Positions 17,394-24,921 of a stretch of 40,919 nt of DNA are shown here, one piece after another. The stretch lies in the NCBI GenBank assembly GCA_023398575.1, contig JAEWSC010000033.1, positions 1-40,919 of the forward strand, given 5' to 3'. Below the pieces are notes generated by a model, which saw nothing but the letters and a program-made list of their open reading frames with translations, had not been told where the DNA came from and ran no database searches. The position numbers and the translations under genes are program-made. The stretch comes from Bacillota bacterium. GTDB taxonomy: Bacteria; Bacillota; Clostridia; Christensenellales; Aristaeellaceae. Positions within the stretch are counted from its first letter, which is position 1, and each line of letters begins with the position of its first letter.

Positions 17394-18856
17394 GGAATAT
17401 AGTCCTCCTTCAGCGCCATATTCAAACCAAGCACACGGTTCAAAACGGTCAGTATGGTATTCAGACCAGAAAGCCCTTCAATGTCTAGCGATTCCCCTCG
17501 AAAATATACTGCATTGAGTATTTTTGCCTGATCCGTACGAGGGATGCGAAAATCAACAAACCTCATACTGTGATCGGACTGCAGGATGATAACGGAATTG
17601 GGATCACGTATGATAATCTGATTCATCATGGTTTCAATACACTTTGTAGCAAAAATGTACTGTCCTCTGTAATACTGCTTATCGTCCCAGTTGTTTAATT
17701 CCGTTTCGCGGACCCTATTACCATTTGCGTCAAACAGATATGGCACATGCGGGAAATTGATACGCGCCATCGTAAATTGGTTGGAAGCCCTGAAATTGGA
17801 TGGTTCAGAAAAGGACTGGAACCAATTCAGGATTTCTTGGGCGGTTTCATTGTGAGAAAGCTGTATAAAGGGATAGAGCGCCGTGTTCTTCATGAGCAGG
17901 TCATATAAGGTATCGCCGGACAAAGTGACGGCTGTCGAAGCTCGCTGTGTCCCCTCATCGCTCAGCCCCACAAATTCATTATCAATGCACATGCCCACGA
18001 CGATGTATCCATGCTCACGCAGCAGGGGATACATCGTGCCATTATTGCGCAGATGTTGCAGCACATCCGCACTGTCCTTTATACTGGAAATATAGTCAAG
18101 GTTCAACAAATTCGCCCAGATAGATGTAGTGGACGGGATCGTATCTGGAGAGCTGATAGACAACGGGTTTGTACTGGAATACGATATATTGAATTTCTTG
18201 CTCTCAAGAAACCTGGCAAAGCCGCTGTTATCGTATTGATAATATTTTTCTATCACGTCAAAAGCGGAATACTCATCGAAATTAAACAGATAAATATTCG
18301 GCAGTATTTGGGCCGTTTCTGCGGCCTCCATCTCATCTGCCGACTGGGCTTTGGTTTCGCTGACGCTTTTCACCTTTCTTAATAAGACAGGAACGGTCAT
18401 AGCAGCGTTGATTAGAATTAAAAAAGAAAGAGTGACAGTTACAACCTGTACGATGACCTTAGCAATATCAACGGTGCAGAGCTTTTTGATCAGCAGAAAA
18501 AGGAAGAGCATCAGGGATATGAATATAATTAGCACATGCCAGTACCGCAGAACCAGAAAGATCGCGCGGAGGCCGCTTTCTATATATGTGAAGTTTTCAA
18601 ACGCAAGCATAAACATCAAAGCCCATAAAGCTCCCTTGTAGACAGAGCGCATGATGACCCCAGCGCATATCAATACACCAAAGGCAATCAGAAGCATGTG
18701 GGCTGTCGGGAGCATCGTTTCCTGCCAACTGACGCTGTCTGCATTTTGAGAAAAGATAAAGAAAGCGGGAAAGGCGCTCGCAAGCAGTAAACAGATACAT
18801 ATCAGTAACAGAGGCTTCCACTTTATGGAAACCGATATGACTCTCCTGGATATCAT
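17390..18856 (-). CDS. LtaS-shaped sulfatase/alkaline-phosphatase superfamily membrane protein
   Basis: 488 residues from an ATG at 18856 with GGAGGG about 8 bases upstream; longer starts lack one. The first 170 residues hold about five hydrophobic helices (LLLICICLLLASAFPAFF, MLLIAFGVLICAGVIM, ALWALMFMLAFENF, HVLIIFISLMLFLFLLI, TVTLSFLILINAAM). The rest is an outer sulfatase-type domain: YLFNFDEYSAFDVIEKYY (E for metal, about residue 195), a TIPSTTS Thr/Ser cluster (about 239-245) as nucleophile candidate, INFPHVPYLFD (His about 369), and LQSDHSMR (Asp-His, about 428). The topology equals that of lipoteichoic acid synthase and related phosphoglycerol or phosphoethanolamine transferases, but the sequence is far from LtaS. 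It is probably a transferase or hydrolase of phosphate or phosphonate esters on the polymer. It is the first gene of the second minus-strand unit. Confidence 0.87.
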   Translation of the reverse strand: MISRRVISVSIKWKPLLLICICLLLASAFPAFFIFSQNADSVSWQETMLPTAHMLLIAFGVLICAGVIMRSVYKGALWALMFMLAFENFTYIESGLRAIFLVLRYWHVLIIFISLMLFLFLLIKKLCTVDIAKVIVQVVTVTLSFLILINAAMTVPVLLRKVKSVSETKAQSADEMEAAETAQILPNIYLFNFDEYSAFDVIEKYYQYDNSGFARFLESKKFNISYSSTNPLSISSPDTIPSTTSIWANLLNLDYISSIKDSADVLQHLRNNGTMYPLLREHGYIVVGMCIDNEFVGLSDEGTQRASTAVTLSGDTLYDLLMKNTALYPFIQLSHNETAQEILNWFQSFSEPSNFRASNQFTMARINFPHVPYLFDANGNRVRETELNNWDDKQYYRGQYIFATKCIETMMNQIIIRDPNSVIILQSDHSMRFVDFRIPRTDQAKILNAVYFRGESLDIEGLSGLNTILTVLNRVLGLNMALKEDYIP

Positions 18857-18958
18857 CGTCAAGTCCCTCCAATGTGTGCTTCTCAGAACCAAATGCAAAG
18901 GCACACTGCATCAAGGATGCGCCTTTGGGCCATGTCTGCACTTTTATCCTTGAGACGC

Positions 18959-18988
18959 AGTATAATCTACACTAAATTGCAAAGCCAA
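18959..18988 (-). promoter_or_regulatory. Likely promoter of the LtaS-like / YidC fusion / PEP mutase unit
   Basis: On the minus strand TTGGCT (18988-18983), an 18-base spacer and TATACT (18964-18959) lie about 100 bases before the start at 18856. The -10 is good and the -35 moderate. Confidence 0.55.
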
Positions 18989-19366
18989 CATTTTTAGAAC
19001 ACCCTACACATATTCTTAAAATGCATAAAAATACCACTCGCCCAATACTCTAGCGAAGTCATCAAACAATGAAAATTACTCCAATTTCTAGGATGCATTC
19101 ATTATCATACTAGGCAGTGAGCTTCATTTTATGACATACCAATGCAGGGATCCCTTTTTTTGTATATTTCGATGCCCTGTGGTATGCTTTTTGTAAGATT
19201 CCTATGAATTGTAACACAGATTACGCGAAATTGCTAGTTTCTTGGAGATTGGCACATATTATTAAAGTAACTATAAGCTTGCACAACCAATACAACACCG
19301 CCGCTTTGAATAGCTGCGGCAACGCCTGTCCAATATGAGCGGGGCGAATGAAGAATCGTTTTGATA
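18989..19366. other. Intergenic region with an inverted repeat
   Basis: No gene is supported here. An interrupted inverted repeat, CATACCA/TGGTATG plus CAGGG/CCCTG, spans 19135-19186 with a 25-base loop containing GGGATCCC and seven Ts. It could form a stem between the two minus-strand units, but it is not a standard terminator for either strand. The region separates the exporter unit from the phosphonate unit. Confidence 0.5.
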
Positions 19367-20104
19367 CTAACCATGAAGAGTCTTGTGATAAGCATCGCAC
19401 ACATCCTTGGTTTCCCCTGCCATCCTTATGCGGCCGTTGTCCAGCCATATGACACGATTGCACATTGATTTTACCTGCTCAATGCTGTGAGATACGAAAA
19501 GAACGGTGGTGCCTCCGCCCATCAGTTCCATCATTCTGGCATGGCTTTTCTGCTGAAATGCTTCGTCACCGACAGAAAGTATTTCATCCACGATCAAAAT
19601 GTCAGGTTGAACAACAGTAGCAACAGAAAAAGCTAATCTCATCAGCATACCGGACGAATATGTCTTTATTGGCATATTAATGAATTGATTCAATTCGGAG
19701 AATGTCACAATCTCATCGTATTTGCTGAGCAAGTATTCTTCCGTATATCCAAGAATTGCGCCATTAAGAAATATGTTTTCCCTTCCACTCAACTCCATAT
19801 CAAAACCACTGCCCAGTTCAAGCATTGGCACGATCCGGCCTAAAACCTTGACCACACCTTGGGTTGGCCTTAGAATCCCTGATATGACCTTCAAAATTGT
19901 GCTTTTCCCTGCGCCGTTGCGTCCGATCAGACCAAGAACTTCTCCACTTTCCACCTGAAAGCTTACCCCGCTTAGGGCAGTAAAGATTTCATGCTTTTGT
20001 TGCCCTCTCAAGAAAGTAACAGCCCATTCTTTCAAACTATTCACCTGATTTTTATCCATTCGAAACGTAACAGTTACATTGTTTACATCTATGACTACCG
20101 GCAT
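19367..20104 (-). CDS. ABC transporter ATPase of polysaccharide or teichoic acid export (Wzt/TagH type)
   Basis: 245 residues. Walker A GRNGAGKST (about residues 57-65), signature YSSGMLMRLAFS, Walker B ILIVDEILSVGDEAFQ and the switch His in VLFVSHSIEQV are all present. The IVPMLELGSGFDMELSGREN stretch is characteristic of the polysaccharide-export subfamily. It ends right after the core, so it has neither the C-terminal carbohydrate-binding domain of O-antigen Wzt proteins nor the tail of TagH. Export signals are therefore not read by this subunit. GGAGGG precedes the start, and the permease ends 14 bases upstream. It powers export of the lipid-linked glycan made by the upstream transferases. 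Confidence 0.95.
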   Translation of the reverse strand: MPVVIDVNNVTVTFRMDKNQVNSLKEWAVTFLRGQQKHEIFTALSGVSFQVESGEVLGLIGRNGAGKSTILKVISGILRPTQGVVKVLGRIVPMLELGSGFDMELSGRENIFLNGAILGYTEEYLLSKYDEIVTFSELNQFINMPIKTYSSGMLMRLAFSVATVVQPDILIVDEILSVGDEAFQQKSHARMMELMGGGTTVLFVSHSIEQVKSMCNRVIWLDNGRIRMAGETKDVCDAYHKTLHG

Positions 20105-20118
20105 TTTTAACCCTCCAT

Positions 20119-21588
20119 TTACAGGTAGAGAACAAATTTATCTTGCTTCTTTCTGAATATGATTAACCCTAAAACCAACGGAATAACGGCACATAAAGCA
20201 CAATAGAGATAGTTAATAGGCGGAGGTGATATTCCATCCAAGGTAATACAACGAATAAAGTAAATAAACTGATACATAGGATTACTGCGGTACAAGGGAA
20301 GGAAATTTGGCGGTATGATTGTTTCAGGATAGAAGATCGGCGTAAAATACATCCAAAGCGATACAAGAATTCCCCACAGAAACTGGGTATCACGGAAAAA
20401 AACCATAGATGTCGCCAGCAAAAAGCTTATACCCATAGAAAATATAAACAAAAAAAATACAGGGATAGGTATAAGCAATAAAGATTTCGTAATGGGGGTA
20501 CCTGTCAAAACCATTACCAAAAGTAATGGGATCAACGAAATAATCAAATTTACGGTCGAAGAAACTACTCTAGCCATAGGATAGATATATTTGGGCATGT
20601 ACACCTTTTTGATCAAGCTTGCATTGCTCACAATGGATGACATGCCAAGACTAACCGCTTCAGAAAAGTAGCTGAACATCACTATTCCCGTCAACAAATA
20701 CACTGGAAAGCTTGCGACATCTGTCTTAAATATTGTCGAAAAAACAATATATTGAACAGTCATAGTAAGCAACGGATTTAAGAAACTCCAAAAGATTCCC
20801 AGCAAGGAACGCTTATATTTAATTTTAAAATCTCGCACCACCAATTGTTTTACAAGAAAACGATATTGATCCTTTAGAGATAAGCATTTAACAACAAAAG
20901 TACTGCGGCCATGTTTGTGCCTATTATATGTAACAGCAAAGAAGACAATAATTCCACACAATAAAAATGCCGCAATCATCCAGTATAAGTATTCCACCTG
21001 AGCGATGTTGCGTCCTATCAGAGAAATGCACAGACTTCCTGCATACGCAACACCATTAACGGTAAACCCAGGCTGATAAGGTGCCTCAATGCTAAACTTG
21101 CCAGCGGCTATTTCACTGCCATACCAAAGAGAAATCCCTTGGCCAGCAGGAATATTGTTCATGGTTATACGCAACGTTAACGCCTTGTCTTTCACTTGCA
21201 TTAATGGATGATCCATTAGAATAATATTCGGCTGTAAATTGTTAAGCAGATCAGCTTGTACACGGCAGCTTCCTACGATTTTTCCATCTTCCAGAATCTC
21301 CACAAAAAAATTGCTCTGATTCTGCCGCTCAAAGGTACTAACAAACAATGAAAGCTTATCTAGTGTATCGCTTTTGATTGATATAGGCTGCTCAATGACG
21401 ATATTGCCACTCAATTCGCCCAAGCTGTTATTAGGGGAAACCGAGGGTGTCTTTACGAGTTGATTGTTCCATTGCTGTCCAACAATCCAATAAAGTGAAC
21501 CTGTTATAACGACATACCATGCGAAAATAATGAGCAATGTATGCTTGATACGTTTCCGGCTATCTCCCTGCATTGTTCCGCCTTTCAT
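20119..21588 (-). CDS. ABC-2 polysaccharide export permease with an N-terminal extracytoplasmic domain
   Basis: 489 residues, against about 260-280 for ordinary TagG/Wzm. The C-terminal 260 residues are the standard permease: LVKQLVVRDFKIKYKRSLLGIFWSFLNPL followed by about six helices and a KQDKFVLYL end. The first 230 residues add a helix (HTLLIIFAWYVVITGSLYWIV), about 150 residues of predicted beta structure on the outside, and a second helix (YLYWMIAAFLLCGIIVFFA). This extra outer domain is unusual. Start: ATG 21588 with GGAG 11 bases upstream; ATG 21573 preceded by AAAGGCGG is nearly as likely. Gene order and spacing put it in the same unit as the ATPase and glycosyltransferases. Confidence 0.92.
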   Translation of the reverse strand: MKGGTMQGDSRKRIKHTLLIIFAWYVVITGSLYWIVGQQWNNQLVKTPSVSPNNSLGELSGNIVIEQPISIKSDTLDKLSLFVSTFERQNQSNFFVEILEDGKIVGSCRVQADLLNNLQPNIILMDHPLMQVKDKALTLRITMNNIPAGQGISLWYGSEIAAGKFSIEAPYQPGFTVNGVAYAGSLCISLIGRNIAQVEYLYWMIAAFLLCGIIVFFAVTYNRHKHGRSTFVVKCLSLKDQYRFLVKQLVVRDFKIKYKRSLLGIFWSFLNPLLTMTVQYIVFSTIFKTDVASFPVYLLTGIVMFSYFSEAVSLGMSSIVSNASLIKKVYMPKYIYPMARVVSSTVNLIISLIPLLLVMVLTGTPITKSLLLIPIPVFFLFIFSMGISFLLATSMVFFRDTQFLWGILVSLWMYFTPIFYPETIIPPNFLPLYRSNPMYQFIYFIRCITLDGISPPPINYLYCALCAVIPLVLGLIIFRKKQDKFVLYL

Positions 21589-21665
21589 TCGACGCAACAC
21601 TCCAATATAGAAATAATGTTAATCATACCATGGCCACTTGTAACGGTGTTTTATCCATCCTCTTA

Positions 21666-22790
21666 TCAGCTTGGTGAAGCTGAGCAAGCCCTAATACATT
21701 TACAAACATACTCTACTGTATCTATACCCATATCTGTATATAGAGGCAACGTCATGACACGCTTTCCAGCCCGGAGTGCAACGGGAAGTTTGGTGCCTCC
21801 CATGGTATGTTTGTAACACTGATATTCGCTTGCAATAGGATAGAAATATTTGCGTGCATAAATATTGTACTTCTGCAGCGCCAAATGCAAAGCATCCCTC
21901 GTAAGTCCAAACTTATCCGCGTCCACAACGATAGGAAAATACGCATAATTATATTCCAAATCTGTCTCCGCCTCAGGAACAAAGAAACGAATTCCCGGGA
22001 TATCCGCTAAAAGTTCTCGATAGCGGAGCACATAGGTCTTACGCTGACTAATAATTTCTGTCATATGAGGCAAAATAGCCAATCCCATAGCCGCCTGGAA
22101 TTCATTCATTTTTGCATTTCCGCCAATAAAGGGAACGGATTCCTCATCCTTTATGCCGAAGTTTTTGTGTGCATTGAAAAGAGCTCCATATTGGGCATCC
22201 TTATAGACAAGTGCCCCACCCTCTATGCTGTTAAATAACTTCGTGGCATGAAAGCTAAACATGGAAATATCGCCAAACAAGCCGGCCGAAACGCCTCCCC
22301 GCCTTACACCAAAAGCATGAGCTGCATCATAGATGATCTTCAGATTGTATTTGCGTGCTATCGCATCAATTTTTTCGATTTCGCACATGTGTCCATATAC
22401 ATGCACCGGCATTATCGCTGTAGTATTTTCAGTAATCAGCGGCTCAATGAAATCTGGATCAATTGTAAAATCACTTTCGCGTATATCGCAAAAAACCGGT
22501 CGGATACCGCATAAAGATAAGGCATGGGGCGTGGAGGCAAAAGTGAATGGAGTAGTAATAACCTCGCCTGTAATCCCGAGAGCACGAAGGGCAATCTCCA
22601 ACGCTAAATGTCCATTGACAGTAGGGGTTACATAATCAGCCTGAAAAAACTCCTTTAGTGCTGCAACAAATCGCTCATGTAAAGGCCCTTGGTTAGTAAG
22701 CCAGTGGCTTTTCCATATTTCGTCGAGATAAGCATCGAATTCCTCTCGCGGTGGGAGATATGGCTTGGTAACAAGAATTTTATTGTCCAT
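21666..22790 (-). CDS. DegT/DnrJ/EryC1/StrS-family sugar aminotransferase
   Basis: 374 residues, PLP-dependent. The internal aldimine Lys is K184 in SMFSFHATKLFN, and D155 in IIYDAAHAFG pairs with the cofactor ring nitrogen. PTVNGHLALEIALRALG is the usual phosphate-binding start. Members of this family put an amino group on nucleotide-linked ketosugars. The FSFHATK and LFNSIEGGALV wording resembles the VioA/FdtB side of the family, which acts on dTDP-linked 4-keto or 3-keto-6-deoxyhexoses. As rmlA and rmlB are intact in the same island, dTDP-4-keto-6-deoxyglucose is the natural substrate and a dTDP-amino-dideoxyhexose the product. The acyltransferase at 28693 could then N-acetylate it. The exact position aminated cannot be told from sequence alone. 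GAGG precedes the start. Confidence 0.93.
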   Translation of the reverse strand: MDNKILVTKPYLPPREEFDAYLDEIWKSHWLTNQGPLHERFVAALKEFFQADYVTPTVNGHLALEIALRALGITGEVITTPFTFASTPHALSLCGIRPVFCDIRESDFTIDPDFIEPLITENTTAIMPVHVYGHMCEIEKIDAIARKYNLKIIYDAAHAFGVRRGGVSAGLFGDISMFSFHATKLFNSIEGGALVYKDAQYGALFNAHKNFGIKDEESVPFIGGNAKMNEFQAAMGLAILPHMTEIISQRKTYVLRYRELLADIPGIRFFVPEAETDLEYNYAYFPIVVDADKFGLTRDALHLALQKYNIYARKYFYPIASEYQCYKHTMGGTKLPVALRAGKRVMTLPLYTDMGIDTVEYVCKCIRACSASPS

Positions 22791-22811
22791 AAAGTGCCTC
22801 TTTTCTATGAA

Positions 22812-24905
22812 TCATTTTCTTTTTCTCGGTGAAAGAATCCTTTTAAGCCGTGGTATGACCTTGTGAGCTACGATCTCGCGTATATACAAGGGCATACATT
22901 CTCGATAGACACCCTTAATCACATACCTCAACCCGCGAAAGCAGCGTTGAAGAACAGTAGGCAGCCAATTGTGATAAAACTGTTTGAGGTGACCAACCGG
23001 GGCTGGTGCATTCGACTGTAATATAACTACTTGAGGAACCAAAACAGCCTCTAGCTGCCCCTGTTCCTTGGGTGGCTCTGAAACAGCCTCTATCTGTTCA
23101 CTCTTTTTTTGTGACTTTGAGGCAGACTTTACCTTTTCTTTAAATGCCTGCACATCATTAGTAAAGCGAAAACCCAAAAGTTGGTTTACTTCCTGAATAA
23201 CATGCAATGTTTCTTGTGCCTGATAGTAATTCTCCTTATCAGACGTAATTCCTCCCGAGTGCACGTTGTATTGTGCCGTTACATGATTATTCATTACATG
23301 TATCTTGCCAAAGGCAGAATGGATCAAGGAAAGCTGAAAGTCAATTGTCCTGTAATTTACAAGAAAATCAGGTATCCGATTATGCAGTTTCCAGCGTAGC
23401 ATCATCGTACATGAAGCAATAAAGCGGCAGTTTAGCAAGTCTACAAATCCATAACAACTTTTCTCCATCCAACTTGAGCGGATATAATCATTAACGCGGA
23501 AAATGGTATCCGATTTTCCCTTATCATCACTATGATGAATTTTGAAAGAGGAGCAGCAAACGGTATAGTTCTCGTGCCTATCCAGGAAATCCACTTGCCG
23601 CTGCAGCTTATGAGGATCTATCCAGTAATCGTCACCATCACATATGGCAAGGTATTTCCCCTCTACCAAGTTTAGTGCTTCAAAATAATTATACCCGATA
23701 CCAACATTTTTCTCCCTCAAAATACATTTCCTAAATAGATGAGGGTACTCATCCCGAAAAGACTGGATAATCAGTTGGGTATCATCTGTGGAAGCATCGT
23801 CGGAAACAATAATTTCAAAAGGAAATTTTGTTCTTTGTCGAACAATACCTGACAGTGTATCGCGTATGAATTGGCTGTGATTATATGTACAGCAAAGAAC
23901 ACTGACAACGGTAACCGGTTCTACTGAACGATAGCCTTCCCAAACGCTTTCAGGCGTGATTTGCTCCGGACTTGGCTTTCCTTTGATCATGAATATGCGC
24001 AGATAATCTTCATAAAATTCAGTCTTTGCCAAAGCCAAAAACCATTTGTCAGCCATTACCGATTGAGGCGAATTCCAAGGCTTGATATGCGTTGCGTAAT
24101 GCAACTGGACCGGACGTGCCAATGCATCTCGAATCTGATCAGCTGCATAATTTGCATCAGATCCATACTTTTCCTCGGTTGTAAAAATATCGTAGCAGTA
24201 GCTGCAAACAACATAATTAAGAGGCAAAAATACAATTTTTTCCTCACTGCAGCAAAAATTGATAACATCCTGTTCAGATTGAAATAGGCGAGAGGCGTTC
24301 GCATTTAGAAACTCGAGAAATACCTTTTCCATCTTGTCTTCCCGCAGTTTGTTTAAGTTAAGTACTAGATAACCTCCGCATACCTTCAATTCGTCCAAAG
24401 CATCCGGTCCAAATTCCCTGGTATAATTTTCGTAATAGGTCTCCAAAAAAGAATCACGTGGCAACACATGCTTTACGCCAGCCAAATATACATCTTCAGA
24501 TGCGTCAAATGAAAAGTAGCTTGAAGCTATATCTCCAAGGAAAAGCACATCCACATCCGTTACTATAAGCTTATCGTATTGTCTGAAAATGGATGGGGCA
24601 ATCAACTTGTATAAAACTTCTTTTGTGAGATGATCTGAAAAAACAATATCATCCCAAACATCGCTAAAGCGATGGTCCATATCAATGAATTCCAAAAATG
24701 CATTAGGGAAGCGGCTAACAAGCCTTTTAAGCTTCTCTTGATTTTTCCAGGTAATATCTGTATGCAATACATACAATTGATAATCGTAGTCAGGGTCAGC
24801 ATGTTCTAACATAGAGTTGAAAGACGCTGCAGCAGGAATAACGTAGTTGTTGTCAAAACAGTGCATAACCGGGATGACCTGTCTCTCCGAGGGAGTACTG
24901 CGCAT
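22812..24905 (-). CDS. Two-domain glycosyltransferase (GT8 then GT2)
   Basis: 697 residues. Residues 1-300 are a GT8 domain: IPVMHCFDNNYVIPAAASFNS, the metal motif TDVDVLFLGDI, and a late HYATHIKPWNSP block that serves as the C-terminal His/Lys donor site. Residues 330-560 are a GT2 (GT-A) domain: SVLCCTYNHSQFIRDTL, IIVSDDASTDDT and AICDGDDYWIDP. A linker rich in Lys and Glu and a basic, weakly amphipathic tail (CMPLYIREIVAHKVIPRLKR) suit membrane association. Two sugar transfers in one polypeptide are likely. Only a poor ribosome site (GGAG 13 bases before ATG) is seen and the previous gene ends 16 bases upstream, so coupling is likely. Confidence 0.92.
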   Translation of the reverse strand: MRSTPSERQVIPVMHCFDNNYVIPAAASFNSMLEHADPDYDYQLYVLHTDITWKNQEKLKRLVSRFPNAFLEFIDMDHRFSDVWDDIVFSDHLTKEVLYKLIAPSIFRQYDKLIVTDVDVLFLGDIASSYFSFDASEDVYLAGVKHVLPRDSFLETYYENYTREFGPDALDELKVCGGYLVLNLNKLREDKMEKVFLEFLNANASRLFQSEQDVINFCCSEEKIVFLPLNYVVCSYCYDIFTTEEKYGSDANYAADQIRDALARPVQLHYATHIKPWNSPQSVMADKWFLALAKTEFYEDYLRIFMIKGKPSPEQITPESVWEGYRSVEPVTVVSVLCCTYNHSQFIRDTLSGIVRQRTKFPFEIIVSDDASTDDTQLIIQSFRDEYPHLFRKCILREKNVGIGYNYFEALNLVEGKYLAICDGDDYWIDPHKLQRQVDFLDRHENYTVCCSSFKIHHSDDKGKSDTIFRVNDYIRSSWMEKSCYGFVDLLNCRFIASCTMMLRWKLHNRIPDFLVNYRTIDFQLSLIHSAFGKIHVMNNHVTAQYNVHSGGITSDKENYYQAQETLHVIQEVNQLLGFRFTNDVQAFKEKVKSASKSQKKSEQIEAVSEPPKEQGQLEAVLVPQVVILQSNAPAPVGHLKQFYHNWLPTVLQRCFRGLRYVIKGVYRECMPLYIREIVAHKVIPRLKRILSPRKRK

Positions 24906-24921
24906 TGTTATAATCTCACTC

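Noticed and set aside
19135..19186. Interrupted inverted repeat considered as a rho-independent terminator of the exporter unit
   Set aside because: On the minus strand no T run follows the stem, the loop is 25 bases long, and it lies nearly 200 bases after the last stop, so a terminator call is not supported.
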